Assembly (NCBI GenBank): GCA_039519185.1
Contig: CM076849.1
Location: 806,001-870,000 of the forward strand
DNA from: Astragalus membranaceus
Lineage: Eukaryota > Streptophyta > Magnoliopsida > Fabales > Fabaceae
DNA: 64,000 nucleotides
Reading direction: 5' to 3'
In this document: positions 1 to 11,864 of the stretch, in pieces
Numbering within the stretch: position 1 is the first letter of the stretch
Layout of the letters: every line of letters starts with the position of its first letter
The notes under the pieces: generated by a model
The model's database searches: none
The model's input: only the letters and a program-made list of their open reading frames with translations
What the model was told of the DNA's origin: nothing
Position numbers and translations under genes: made by a program

Positions 1-545
1 TCTCCCTCGGGGACTTTTTCGGGCGCAACAAAGTTCACCACGAATGTCAGGGCAGGTCTACCACTTTGTGGTCGCGCAAGTTCTTCAACTCGGAACAATT
101 GTTGGGCACGATCGTGAACTGCGACGTTATGCGTTTTTGAGACTTTTATGTTCCTCGCAATATGTTCCAACAATTTTTCAGAGTACATAGTTCCGGATCT
201 CAACATTGCCTGTGTCTGTGTTCCCCTTTTGACGAAAACCTCGTTCATCCTGAAGTATGTTGCATTTGAGATTCTGCACCCCCTTAAGGACATTGTTGAT
301 GCACTCTGCAAGGTTTGTTGTCATGTGCCCCCAACGGGAATCTCCATCGCACGCTTGCAACAATTGTTCTGCAGTTATGTCTTCAACCCAAGCCACCCCC
401 TCAGAACCTACTTCCTGGCCAATTTTTTGTTTGTAGTGATTGGCCGATTCTTCCGTCATTGAATATGCTGAAGAAAACTCACCCATTTTTTGTTTGTAGT
501 GATTGGCCGATTCTTCCGTCATTGGAAACTAATTAATTAAAAAAA
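1..545 (-). pseudogene. MULE (Mutator-like) transposase fragment
   Basis: Read on the minus strand, 545 to 178 gives a frame containing WGHMTTNLAECINNVLKG, a phrase typical of the C-terminal half of plant MULE transposases, in the region before the SWIM zinc finger. Below 178 the similarity continues in another frame (EKLLEHIARN, then VHDRAQQLFRVEEL), so at least one frameshift is present. The fragment runs off the left edge of the window and is cut at about 545-579, where LTR-like sequence begins. A 63-bp tandem duplication (about 423-548) repeats the peptide MTEESANHYKQK. Family membership is clear from the motif; the copy cannot be functional as seen. No terminal inverted repeats are visible here. 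Confidence 0.6.
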
Positions 546-991
546 ATGTTAAAAATACTCACCCATATTGATGACATGTGTAGCGACCGAAAAATCCGGG
601 CGAGGATTCCTCGAAGGTTCAAAAATGAAGCTGCCACCAAAGTTTAGTTTAAGGGCAAACATTGGAAAATCTCTTTGGAATGGATAAGGTCCTTGAGACC
701 AGATAAGGGTTCGGGAGTTGGTTATGCGTGGGGAAGGTATTAGCACCCCACGACATCCTTCCTAAGGAAGGTTACCTGCTAACTAGTTGTAGGAAATAAT
801 ATTCATTTTAAAAATGTTTATTTTACCCTTTTGTTGTGAATTGAAAAGAAAGAAGACTTAATAAAAATTTTAGTTTTTTTATGCTTGACAGGATTGGGCC
901 CCTGCTCCTACGTATCTCCAGGTGCGATGGAGAAATCAAAGCTACAAAGTTTTTGGGTAGAAAAGGGTTTGTTGGTTGGTATTTTTTAATA

Positions 992-1353
992 TAAGGGTTT
1001 TAGGATTATTGAGCTGTACAGCTGATCCGTCCTGGAACGATGACTAACCCGTCTGTACAGTCGACTTAGTCCCCTATTTTATAAAAATGGAGTTTTTGGA
1101 GCTTGGAAAATGGTTTGATGTGTGTTGATTTGATTTTATTGTAATAGGGATTTTAGGACTCTTGAGCCGTGCGGCTCATTCGTCCTAGAATGCTGACTAA
1201 CCCGACTGTACAGTCAACTTAATCCCCTATTCGTTTTTTGAAAAAGGGTTTATTAATTTTTTTTAGGGGTTCTAGGGTTCTTGAGCTGTACAACTCATTC
1301 ATCCTAGAGCGCTGACTAATCCGACTGTACAGTCGACTTAATCCTCTATTTTG
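992..1353. repeat. Three-unit diverged tandem repeat
   Basis: Three units of about 90 bp (near 992-1080, 1143-1230, 1258-1353) separated by AT-rich spacers. Each contains 'ttgagc', then 'gtcct', 'gctgactaa' or a variant, 'ctgtacagtc' and 'cccctatt' or a variant. The units differ at several positions, so the array is old. It lies inside the putative LTR. The core 'gtacag' with the flanking 'ctgtac' forms a small palindrome in each unit. Confidence 0.75.
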
Positions 1354-1656
1354 AAAATAAGATTTTTATTTTTGGAGGAAAATGATTATTTTGTTTTTCT
1401 GTTTTGAATATGAACGAAAAGTTAACAAAGCAGAAAAAATGAAAAGCCCAACTAGTGAAAAATAATTATCAATAATATTTAAAAATAAACTAATTAAAAG
1501 AAAAATAAAATAAAAAAAGGGAGGGGGAGAGAGAGAGAGAGCGAGAACTTCGCTGGGAGAGAGAGAGAATGTGTTCAGTGTTCTTGTTGAATCACTGTGG
1601 TGTGTTTTTCACTGTGGACAGAGCCTCCTTTTATAGGTGAAGGGTAAGGTAAAGAG

Positions 1657-1746
1657 TGGACAAGTTGACTTGCTAGGCAAGTTGACTTGCTAGGCAAGTC
1701 GACTTGTTCGGCAAGCAGACTTGCTGGGCAAGCAGCTTGTTGGGCT
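1657..1746. repeat. Short tandem repeat, 18-20 bp unit
   Basis: Four to five copies of a unit around 'acttgctaggcaagt', each containing an internal inverted match (cttgc / gcaag). The copies drift from left to right. It is low-complexity sequence inside the putative LTR. Confidence 0.7.
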
Positions 1747-2133
1747 GAAGGTTGATGCTATTGACACCCCCTTTTATTATTTTCGTTTTTTCTATTAATT
1801 TTGATTTTTTGCAACTTTATTTTATATTTTGGTGATTATAAATGAAAGCAAAAATGATTTTTTTTTTTGTAAAATAGTTAAAAACTTATTATTTTTTTAA
1901 ATATGAAAGGTTATTTTTGACTAAAAGACAAATCTGAAAAAGAACAAGTTCGGCCAAAGCCCGATCGGAAAAATCTAACATAGGCCCAATAAAGTGAATT
2001 ACTACGCACATGCCCAATAAAACGAGATAGCATCCGAACAAGCTCAAAAGCTAACTCACGGTAATAGGACCTGCAAACTGGTAAAAATAACGACGATTGT
2101 AGTAAAAAGAGCAGACAAAATTGGGGTATAACA

Positions 2134-3827
2134 GCTGCCCATCTTTACTTATATTTTACTAGAAAAGGTGAATGGTTTTCAGATTTTCGTAGTAGAAATA
2201 AAAATAAAGATAGAATAGACGCTAATTTTGTCCGCTTAGGGGGAAGATGAGTTAGGGAAATGAGGGATGATTAACACTTGGCGTGTTAACCGAGAACAAT
2301 AAAGAAATGACCACTGGGGATCTGGAGGAGCACTGGGGCTCTGGAAGAGCATTTGGGCTCTAAGGGAGCACTGGGGCTCCAAGGGGTTGCCTAAACCCTG
2401 AAGGACCACTTGGGGTCCGAAGGTGCACTGAGGCTTTGAAGGACCACCGGGGGTCCAAAAGAGCGCAAACTAGCAATGGTGCTAGTAAAACGGTCTGCTT
2501 GGGGGGTGGCGTTTTTCGAGCGGCCGCGGGGGCAAGATCAGGTCGTTGACCTAATTTGCTCATCTCGAAGGACGTCCACCATGTCTTAGGCTGACACAGC
2601 TAGTCTGAAGGACCTAGGGTCGGATGATCCGTCGCACTCAGTGTCGACATAATGATCTTGAAGATAGAGTTCGAAGTCGTTGCATTGACATATTGGTTTG
2701 AATTGAACTGAAGGACTTGGGGTCGGATGATCTGTCGGTTGCTCGATAACGCGACGTGCGATCTGGAATGAATGACCATTGATGGTCTGAAGGAGCGCTG
2801 GGGCTCTGAAGGACCGCTGGGGGTCCGAGACTCTGAATTGATATGAGATCAACGCCTGGAGCGCTGATTTCGAAGGAACAAAATATAGGGATAGACACTT
2901 GCCGTGCTTGCCCTGAACATACCTAATAAATTCATTTACTTGAGAAGGGAAAAACTATCTATACTTGGCATGTCTAACAATGCAATGGATGATGTTTGTG
3001 TGCATGCAATGTAGGCATGTGCAATGATAGGTGTTCGTTGGGGTAATGAGTGAGATGTGGCAGATGATGGGTGTTTGAAGCTGATGGAATATGATAGTTG
3101 ACGAACAGCGTATGTGGACGAATGCGATTGTAATGATTATATGCAAATGATATGATGAATGAAAGGAAGCACACGAATGCATGGTACAATGATATGATTA
3201 GTGATGTAGAAAGTTTTTGGCAACGATGAGACCGGCACTTGGCACGTCTATCGAAGCAAAATGTTATATGTGTGCATGCGTATAATGTGTGCAATGTGAA
3301 AGCAGATAAACTACAAAAGCCTGTGAATTGTGGATGCTAGAGCTGATCGGAAATAAAAATTGATCAGCCGTGTATGCGAATACAGATAACATGTGAATGC
3401 AAATGTATTGCTTAGATGCAGGTGCTATGGTAGATGCATGATTGCATGATGAAATGATTTATGCTATGATTTATTGATGATGCAGAGAGACTTTTTTGTA
3501 ATGATGAGAAATGAGACTTTTGATGCGAGAGGCAGAGAAGTAATCATTCCTCGGAAAAAGGTTTGAACTCAGACGTGGCAACCTCAAGGTTGTCATTCAC
3601 ATGCACTTATGCACAAAAGTATTTGATTGCATTTGCAAGCTCGTTCACATTGTTCTTCCATTTGATTATGATGTCCCATGACGATTGAATTTTAGGTCCA
3701 CAAAGACTCTATTTTACTATCAATTTTTATGAATTGCTCATCAATCTCGCTAGCCATTAGATGGAACTGCTTGTTGATCTCTTCAAGCTTGTTTGATATA
3801 ATCTTGGTTTTATCCTCCTGGAGTTGA
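2134..3827. other. Non-coding repeat-derived DNA
   Basis: No gene is visible. Between 2310 and 2850 there are many short diverged repeats of the form 'ggagcactggggctc' and 'ggaccactgggggtcc', some inverted relative to each other. Between 2900 and 3500 the sequence is rich in 'tgcatg' and 'acttggc'. This looks like the untranslated leader of the LTR element that may start at 579. At 3640-3827 a minus-strand reading is glutamate- and lysine-rich but broken, and it leads into the RNase H fragment next to it. Confidence 0.4.
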
Positions 3828-4099
3828 TTATCCATTTGGTCTCGATAATTGATTTGCAAAACAATTGTTAGATCCCTTTATATAAACAACTTCGAAAGGA
3901 AAAGGACTTACTTTCATTTGCCATCTAATTCTTCTTCGATTAACAATGTTATTGTTAAACTCGATGGTTATTGGATATATTGGCTTTTTCCTAAGCACTT
4001 GTTCTGCATCTGCTATAGCGATGGCTTCTTTTATCAACTTTATTCTTTGCTCTATTAAATCATATACCTGTTTTTCACTTTCATTTACACTTCTTATAT
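3828..4099 (-). pseudogene. RNase H C-terminal fragment of a reverse-transcribing element
   Basis: The minus-strand frame ends with RRRIRWQMKVSPFPFEVVYI followed by KGSNN.FA..LSRP. This matches the end of the RNase H domain in Ty3/Gypsy retrotransposons and plant pararetroviruses (usual form: RW...L..F.F...YIKG..N..AD.LSR). The usual 'ADALSR' is changed to 'ANQLSR'. About 90 residues remain, and upstream the frame runs directly into ELP6 intron sequence at about 4100, a recombination breakpoint. Gypsy versus endogenous caulimovirid origin cannot be decided from this much sequence. Not functional. Confidence 0.45.
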
Positions 4100-6621
4100 A
4101 CAGATCAAAGATGAAAAAAAAGGAAATAACTTGCATAGGAAAACATCAGTCTTTTATTCCTAACCTAATATTGCTTTTTCTTTAAGAAAAAGTTCAGCAT
4201 CAAGTCTTTAATTAGCAGCGAAAATCAATAAATCCACAGGGTACTTCCAGTGAATTGGTTGAAAGGAAAAGTTAAGTAATTTGATTAGCACACAACCTCC
4301 AAAAGGAATTAGGGAACACTAAATTTAAGTGATGTTTGAGTTCCCGTGAAGCCCTGATACTCCAAAATGCAAAAAAGTATATGTATCTGACACCGATAGG
4401 TGTCAAATATTATCGGTGTCAGATACGGCCGGATACATATCCTAGGAGTATCCACCATTATTTATTTAATTTTTTTAAAACAAGTTAGATATGGGATGGA
4501 TACAACCGAGATATGCACAGGATACGACTAGAGGATGCGGGATATCATGGGATACAGACGGGATACGTTTGATCACTTTTAGCACTTTAAAATATTATTT
4601 CTTAAATTTAAACCCTCATTTTAAAATAGAAAAAAAAACACAACTTGCGAACAGTGAGGTCCAAGTTCGTGAAGGGTCACTCTAACTCACCATCTCCAGG
4701 GAGAATACGTGGCCAGCGAATGTTTGTATATTATGTATTTATATTTTTTAAATTTTAATTTGATTTTTTATTAAAGTATCCCAGCCATATAGTATCTTGC
4801 TTTTCAAAATTTTCCCGTATCTGTATGGTGTCATATCACGTACTAGGGCTTCATAGTTGAGTTCACTTTTATCAACGTGAGAGCGATTTAGAATCATAAC
4901 ATTTATTTTATTTGAGTATTTGGCTTCCATGAAGAGAAAGCAATTCTAGCACCCAAAATAGATTCTAACTTGAAGTAAGGATTTGGAGCTTCCATGGAGA
5001 GAAATCAATTTTAGCCTCAAATTTATTGTTCAACTCACATTTACGTGAATCAACTCACATTTACGTGAATGTATCCAAACACAAATCACTCCATGTTTAA
5101 CTTACTTTCAACCAAAATCAAATCATTGAAAATCAAGTTTTGTCGGTACAAAACGCCATCATAGAACCAAACACACACCACGACATGCCCTTGAAAAGAA
5201 AATTCATGGAGAAAGGAAACTGTAAGTTTACTAAAAGGACTCATTCTGAGCTTGATGCTTGAGTTAAATGAAAAGCCAAAAAGGCAAATTCTGGCCAGTG
5301 TCTTCAAGGTCAGTAGGACAAGGTGAGCATGTAGAGTATGACAAGTGGTCTCAGGACATGCCTTAGAAGGATAAAAGTATATTCTTTATTTTGTAGACAA
5401 AGAAAAGCAATAGTGGCAAGGTTCATCTAATCGACAGAGAGGCTCAAAGCTACTAGTGATGGAATGACAAGACTCATGGTTCCCTTCTAGGTGTTACACG
5501 AGTATGGGTATTGATCTCTTATATCAAAGAGAGGTTTTCTCATTTATGAGATTATTTTAGTCCATCAAAATTTTAATAAATGTAGAATCATATATAAAGC
5601 ATAATAAGTATGAACTTAGTATGTAGAACGATACCACTATACCTGCCCATGCACATCTTCTGCCAAACCAGTGGCCAATGGTTCAGCCTTGACCAAAATA
5701 TCAGCCAGGTACTCCATCTGTAAGATAACATCCCTGTGATAGAAAAACATAAATAAAGAACAAAAGACACTCAAACTGATTTTAAAAAACAGTAAGGGAA
5801 ATATTATCTTACATATTCTGATGTTAGCGTATACCAATAATGCAGGAAGTCCAAAACATCATTTGAAGAGCCATTAGCAGCAACTTCAAGAAAAAAGATA
5901 TGATAGTGATAGATTTCATGTTGTCTTGATGTAATGTCTTGATCACTCTTTCTATTTTCTCAAATACAGCAGCAAACCCATCCTGATTGGGTTTTCCTTC
6001 ATCTAGTCATTGATAACATTGACATTACTCAGTCACATATATAATCCATGAGACATAAAATACCTCAAACAGAACTTAAATGCTATGACTTGCCCTAAAA
6101 ATTAGACTAATTTTTACCAGCTTTTTGGCCTTATATCTTTACGACTCCAACCTTTATAAATATGATTTCAAACTTTAAGAAAAAATAGTTTACGGATTAT
6201 TTTAGCACTATGTTAAAGGGGTAGTCATCAGTGGATCCATAAGAAGAGGCATCTTTCATTACTTTTTCTTTGGGATAACGAGTTTACTATATAGACTTCG
6301 CTTTGGTGCTTAGCCTATTGCCATTTTCAGTAGATTTCCTTTTTCTCCTACTTTTACTGTTTTTTAGTTTTGCAAACTGTTTGCTTATAGAAGATCATGT
6401 GCTAAGCATCTTGGAGAGTATTGATGCAGGACAAAGGGAGTCAATTATAGTCATGAATCTCATGATACGGTAGAAAAAGTAATGCTCTTCCAACTGTATG
6501 CTAGTATTGCCCAGGCTATTGTACCATGGTCCATGGGTATCTTAGCAGTTTTAATCTATAGAGCCCAAACTTTTTTTGGATAGGACTTATGTTTTTTTTG
6601 TTGCTATATTCATTGGGCAAC
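4100..6621 (-). pseudogene. Truncated inverted copy of ELP6 (exons 3-4 only)
   Basis: This segment is the reverse complement of 17808-19989, the ELP6 region from intron 2 into intron 4. The exon 3 equivalent lies near 5820-6010 and the exon 4 equivalent near 5643-5735. Exon 4 has lost about 56 bp at its 5' end, a frame-shifting deletion that removes the part encoding CAFIALDHKD. Exon 3 lacks about 12 bp in the MIDDIS part. Exons 1, 2 and 5 are absent. The copy stops abruptly at about 4100 (against the RNase H fragment) and at 6621 (against a directly oriented piece of ELP6 intron 2). A hAT-like MITE (4344-4856) has inserted in it. A dead partial gene duplicate. Confidence 0.85.
4344..4856. 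mobile_element. Non-autonomous hAT-like element (MITE)
   Basis: The ends are CCGTGAAGCCCTGATAC and, as reverse complement, CTATGAAGCCCTAGTAC. They are flanked by an exact 8-bp duplication TTGAGTTC (4336-4343 and 4857-4864). The equivalent place in the ELP6 copy (about 19740) is uninterrupted, which confirms an insertion of 513 bp after the duplication. An 8-bp duplication is the hAT signature. There is no transposase. A stretch beginning CTATGAAGCCTGGATATG at about 17461 in ELP6 intron 2 is a related but incomplete copy. Confidence 0.75.
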
Positions 6622-6983
6622 AGAGAATCAAAGACGGGGAACAAATTCTTCTTAAAACATTCTCTAGCCCTTTTACAATTACTTGCAACTAAGAATTGCA
6701 AATCTTTTTTTTTTATAAGCAAATATTAGTGGGGGTGGGAGAATGTTAGTTTCCGGGGTTTGAACCCGGGACCTCCTTCTTGCAACTTTGCAACTCTTTC
6801 ATGTCACCTAGCTCGCCAAATTGTATCTACGAAAACACCTTTAAAAAATAATGTAAAATCCTTGTTCAACAAAATACAATAAGATAAGATTAGTCGAGCT
6901 TTGATCGTATTTGGGTACTTTATAGATCTTAGATTTTTGGGTCTAACTAAGCCTCACAAAATTGGCATGTAAGGCGAGGGGTC
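6622..6983. repeat. Directly oriented copy of ELP6 intron 2 segment
   Basis: From 'agagaatcaaagacgggg' at 6622 to 'ggcatgtaaggcgagggg' near 6982 this matches 16659-17014 with few differences, in the same orientation. Yet its left neighbour (4100-6621) matches 17808-19989 in inverted orientation. About 0.8 kb (17015-17807) that separates the two blocks in ELP6 is missing here. It ends where the LINE begins. Confidence 0.85.
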
Positions 6984-9195
6984 TCAGGCAGGGTGATCCA
7001 CTGTCACCCTACCTATTCATTAAGTGTGTTGATGTATTGTCTGGGCTTATTCACAAAGGAGGTCAGAAATGGGAATATTCATGGGCTTAAAATTGCTAGG
7101 GGTGCTCCTTAAATATCACACCTATTCTTTGCTGATGATAGCCTTCTATTCACTAGGGCCAACACCAATGAGGCAGATACAATTCTCAGTATCCTTGCTA
7201 CCTACCAGAGAGCCTCTGGGAAGGTAGTTAACATGGAGAAGTCTACTTCAGTCAAAATGTGCTAGATAGTGATAAACATATTATCTGTAACAAGATGGGT
7301 GTAACGACTGTGGACTCTCACTGTCACACTAAGTATCTGGGCCTCCCAGTTACTTTTTGGAGGTCTAAGAAGGCTGTGTTCTCCTTTGTGACTGACAGGA
7401 TCTGGAAAAAGCTTAAGGGATGGAAGGAAAAAGCTCTCTCAAAAGCTGGGAAAGAAACACTCATAAAGGCTATTGCTCAGGCCATCCCAAATTATATAAT
7501 GAGTTGTTACAAGTTCCCCTGAGGCTACTTGCCATGATATTGAAGCCATGATTGCTAAATTTTGGTGGGGATCAACCGATGCTGAGAGAAAGATCCACTG
7601 GTTGAGCCGGGAATAGATGTCTAAAGCTAAGCAGGATGGAGGCATGGGATTTCGTGGGTTCAGTGACTTCAACAAAGCCCTATTGGGCAAGCATTGTTGG
7701 AGACTTATGTCAAATGAAGGGACACTAATGGAGAAGAGTTTCAAAAGTATGTACTATCCGAGAAGCTCATTTCTGGAGGCTAAACCAGGATACCAACCAA
7801 GCTATGCTTGGAGAAGTATTCTATGTGCTAAGGAGATTATCAACCAGGGAGCTAGATGGCAGATTGGAAATGGAAGGAGGGTTAGGATATGGGGGGACAA
7901 TTGGCTGCCAGAGCAATCAATTTTCAAAGTGCTGAGTCCTAGAAGAAATTTGGAAGAACCTGTCTTTGTTCATTAGCTGATTGATGAGAACACAAAGCAA
8001 TGGAGGAGAGATATTGTCTTCAATTCTTTCACCAACTATGAAGCCAAACAGATCCTAAACATTCCATTTTATGTGATACTGCCTAAGGATAAGCTTATTT
8101 GGCATTGGGAGAAGGATGGAGAGTACTCCATGAGCTCAGCATATCATGCCACTGGGGCTGCAAAGACCAAACACCAACCTAGTGCCTCTAATTCTGACCA
8201 TGAGAAGTTGTGGCGCCTGATATGGAAAGCAAACCTGCCCAACAAAGTAAATAATTTCTTATGGAGGCTTGCCAAAAACATTCTGCCAACAAGAAGCAAT
8301 ATAAATAAGAAATGTATTCTTCTTGATACTACTTGTCCTCTTTGTAACTTGGTTGTTGAGAACACTGAACACATGGTTATGCACTGCCCAATTACAAAAC
8401 TTGCTCTGTTTTCAACTCCACTTGGCATACACATTCCACCCAATATACTCTTGGCTGCAGCAGTGGCTGGCCTGCTCTGATTCAATTGCTTCCCAAATTT
8501 TTTGTGTGATAACCTGGAAAATATGGTTTGCTAGAAACCAATTTGTTTTCAAAAATGAGAAGTCAAATCCCCAACAAATTGGTCTTTCAGCCATGGAATT
8601 TATAACTGAGTTTAATAGAGCAAATCCTGGGAAGAATCACCAAACTCAATCTGTCCAAAATACTGGTCCTGAACCTACAGTCTCTGAGACTTGTAATTCT
8701 GTCATGGTTGATGCTGGCTGCTTTGAAGATGGTAGAACGGGTTGGGGGCTGATTATAAGGAACCTTCTTGACAGGGTGGTTCATGCTGAATGTGAGATTG
8801 AGAGCATTACCATTGAGCCATCTCTAGCTGAAGCTTTGGGGTTAAGATGGAGTATTCTGAAACTGCAGGAGCTTGGATTCAGAAACATGGTTATTAGATC
8901 AGATGCAGAAGTTGTTGTTGACTGTCTTCACAGGAAAATTACAAGAACATCTATTGATCCTATCATTCAAGACTGTAGGGACATTATCTCTCAACTCACG
9001 AATGTTTCTGTCAAGCACATTGGGAGAGCTAAGAACACTGATGCTCACAACTTGGTGGGGATGTCAAAGACTTGTGGTGACCAATCATGGTCATGTCCTG
9101 AGGAATTGTGTTCGTTAATTTCACGTTGTAATTTTTCTTTGACTTGTAATGACATTATTCCTATTTAATGGAAGAATTCTCCCCTTTCAAAAAAA
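6983..9195 (+). mobile_element. 5'-truncated LINE (non-LTR retrotransposon) with RT end, zinc-binding and RNase H domains
   Basis: The copy starts inside the reverse transcriptase (RQGDPLSPYLFIKCVDVLSG at about 6985), directly against the ELP6-derived repeat, so it is a 5' truncation. It continues with the RT thumb region (YLGLPVTFWRSKK, 7259-7522) and KAKQDGGMGFRGF (7617-7976). A zf-RVT region follows (8073-8480; CPLCN...HMVMHC). The end is a ribonuclease H domain (8700-9168; VMVDAGCFEDGRTGWGLIIR, later IRSDAEVVVDCL). Several stops and at least two frameshifts break the frame. A short A-run (about 9187-9195) marks the 3' end. I could not find a convincing target-site duplication. An old, inactive L1-type plant LINE. 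Confidence 0.85.
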
Positions 9196-9282
9196 CATCA
9201 ATATTTGTTTGGAGGGAAAATATATAGGATATTTGTAGGTAATAAGCCAATTTTAAAAAGCTGATTCTTTTCTTTACACACA

Positions 9283-10584
9283 TCTTTATCTTTATCTTTA
9301 TATTTAAATCCTATGGTAGTCTCCAAGTGGGCCCTCCCCCCTCTTTTGGCTCCAAATTCTCCCTCCTTCCCTCCCTTTTTTCCCTTCCCCAAAACTCTCT
9401 CTTTCCCTTCTATTTTCTTCATTTTTTTTTTATATTTTAGAGGTACTTTAGGGTCCAGTAAAAAAATTAATTGTTCAAATAGGCGAAGTTTGTTCATCTG
9501 TAACCAGATTAGTGGAAACAAAATTAATTTCATAACAAATTACGTAAAACGTGACGCTAGGCAGTGTGTTTTAGAGTACTATAGGTTCTGAAAAAAAATT
9601 AATTGTTCAAATATGCGAAGTTTGTTCATTGATAACCAATTTTGTTTTAAAAAAAAATGAATTTTGTAACAAAATAAGTAAAGTGGGCCCTCCCCCCTCT
9701 TTTGGCTCCAAATTCTCCCTCCTTCCATCCCTTTTTTTCTCTTCCCGAAAACTCCCTCATTCCCTTCTATTTTCTTCCCTTTTTCTTCTCTCTTTTTTTT
9801 CTTCATTTTTTTTATATTTTAGAGGTACTTTACGGTCCAGTAAAAAAATTAATTGTTCAAATAGGCGAAGTTTGTTCCTCCGTAACCGGATTAGTGGAAA
9901 CAAAATTAATTTCATAACAAATTACGTAAAGTGTGACGCTAGGCGCTGTGTTTTAGGGTACTTTAGGTTCCGAAAAAAAATTAATTGTTCAAATATGCGA
10001 AGTTTGTTCATTGATAACCAATTTTGTTTTAAAAAAATGAATTTTGTAACAAAATAGGTAAAGCGTGACGCTAAACAGTGTGTTTTGGGGTGCCTTATGA
10101 TTCAAAAAAAATTAGATGTACAAATACACAGACTTTTCTTTTCTTAGTAATTGGTTTGGTCAAACCAAAAATTAATTTCGTGTTAAAATATGTAAAATGT
10201 GGCGCTAAGCAGTGTGTTTTGGGGTGTCTTAGGATTTAGGAAAAAATTTAGAATGTACAAATATACGAAGTCCGTTTCTCATCATATTTTCATTAATTTA
10301 GATAATTAGGTGAAAGGTGATGTTGAAGTTATGTTTTGCTATCTTTGGATTATGCATCTTATGTCATTTAACTTTCTACTTAAAATTATGACTGTAGATT
10401 ATGTGTATGGAACAATTTTCTTGGATTATGTATGTACACTTTAATTTAGCTCGCAATTGTCTTTTTTTTTTTAATTTAAACAAGGTTTTTTCATATTGTA
10501 AATTAGTCAATAAATTTTCCTACTTCCACAATTTTGTATTTACTAAAGCTTTTACCCCGTGCAACGCACGGGTCAAGGTACTAG
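9283..10584 (+). mobile_element. Non-autonomous Helitron
   Basis: The 3' end has the Helitron signature: a perfect 7-bp hairpin, CCCGTGC-aac-GCACGGG (10556-10572), eight bases, then CTAG (10581-10584) followed by T. The 5' end is probably the TC at 9283 after A ('a-TCTTTATC'), which is less certain. Inside is a direct duplication of about 360 bp (about 9329-9682 and 9684-10066), each starting 'gtgggccctcccccctcttt'. Smaller subunits contain 'attgttcaaatangcgaagtt' and 'gtgacgctangcagtgtgtttt'. No Rep/helicase coding remains. A second member lies at 32798-34248. Confidence 0.75.
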
Positions 10585-10680
10585 TTTTGCTTATAAATCA
10601 TGTTGCAATCAATCCCTAGATTATTTGTTTTTAAGAAGGAAGAAATGATTTTTATACTCATAAGTCTGTATTATCACATT

Positions 10681-11864
10681 CAGGCCCGTCTAACAGCCTG
10701 TGCAAGCTGTGCTCTTGCACAGGGCCCAACTTAAAAAAAAACAATTTAGGGCCCCCAAAATAGGAACCAACCCCATAACCCATTTAGCTCATAAACCCCA
10801 GCTGACCAAACAAAACCTCACCCTCACTCATCAGTAACCGCAACATGCACGAAATACGTACGCACTACGCAAGAAACAAAACCACGGCGCCAGTCAATCA
10901 CCACCACTGCTCGTCGCCCTTCAACGTGCTCCGCTGCCGCCGACGCCGCTGTCTCCACTTGCTCCGTCGTCGTTCTCTCCTTCTTCTCCGTCAGCCAGTC
11001 GCTGCTTTCAAGGTTAGATTTCCACATTTCGTTTTCCTTCTTCTTTTTTTCATTTTTGTTTTCCATCTTCTTCATTTCGTTTTCATTTCCTCTTTGATTT
11101 CGTTTTCAATTTACTTTTTCTTGATTTCTATTTTTAGGATTTGTGTGATTTGGGAATTAGGAATTAGGAATTAGGATTTGGGAATTTGGGAGTAAAAATT
11201 CTGTCTTGTTGATGATACAGAGAGAATTCTATTATTGGCGTGGATTGTGTATCATTGATTAGTATCAAACATGAGATTCAGCTTCACAAACTGAAATTTT
11301 GACAAACTGAGGGTCATTATCTTTAAATGGAACATGTGAGGGCTGAGGAAGTTCAATCAGTTTTTACTTGTATTCAATACTTTTGTTCTTGAATAGTCTC
11401 CAATCTCCATCTTTGTCTAATAATATATTAATATGAAGTGTTGAATAAATATACTGTTGTTATGTTGTTATGGTTGTATTATTGGATGTGGTTTTGGGAC
11501 CATGTAATATTTATATTCTAATCAAGTAGAAAGAAAGCAAACTATCAACTGATTTGGAAAATTGTGTGAAATATTTTGAAGGATATGATTAAACAAACTG
11601 ATTTGGAAAATTATGTGAAATTTTTTGATTGATTATGTAACTCTCAACTAGAAAGAAAGCTAGCTAGTGGCTTTGTCAAAGTCTGCCTTCCCTATTTGTG
11701 TTCGTACATGCATTTCGTATTTGTTTTTTGAAATCTGTATCGAGATGTTATTTACAATTTACATAAAGTAGTTTAATTTTTTTGTTGATTTAGTTGAATT
11801 TTTTTAATTAGGGGCCCAATTTTTATGATTTGCACAGGCCCCCAAATTGTTTGAGACGGTCCTG
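10681..11864. mobile_element. Non-autonomous hAT element
   Basis: The terminal inverted repeats start CAGGCCCGTCTAACA and, from the right end, CAGGACCGTCTCAAACA. The subterminal parts also match inverted ('gcacagggcccaa' versus 'ttgggcccc'). An exact 8-bp duplication ATCACATT flanks it (10673-10680, 11865-11872). The length of 1184 bp is too short for a transposase. The internal CT-rich block at 10845-11030, followed by a possible donor 'caaggttag', may be a relic of a 5' exon. Typical Tip100-like hAT ends; the subfamily is inference. Confidence 0.85.

Larger units (their letters stand above)
579..2133. repeat. Putative LTR of a large Ty3/Gypsy element
   Basis: The stretch opens with TGTAGCGACCGAAAAATCC and closes with GGGGTATAACA, followed by GCTGCCCATCTTTAC. 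TG...CA ends and low coding capacity fit a long LTR (about 1.55 kb), and the layout resembles giant Tat/Ogre-type elements. No second copy, target duplication or convincing primer-binding site is visible, so this is inference. It abuts the MULE fragment and contains two internal tandem arrays (992-1353 and 1657-1746). Confidence 0.35.

Noticed and set aside
992..1353. Regularly spaced repeats, considered as a CRISPR array
   Set aside because: Only three diverged units of about 90 bp with AT-rich spacers in a plant genome; a degenerate tandem repeat fits better.
5588..5837. ELP6-like frames on the minus strand as a second functional gene
   Set aside because: Exons 1, 2 and 5 are missing and exons 3-4 carry deletions, so it is a pseudogene fragment.
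6750..6780. tRNA-like 'gggtttgaacccgggacc', also near 16795
   Set aside because: No cloverleaf can be drawn; it belongs to the duplicated intronic repeat.
10845..11174. Arg/His/Phe-rich plus-strand frame inside the hAT element
   Set aside because: Composition follows the CT-rich DNA, there is no known domain, and it lies wholly within a non-autonomous transposon.
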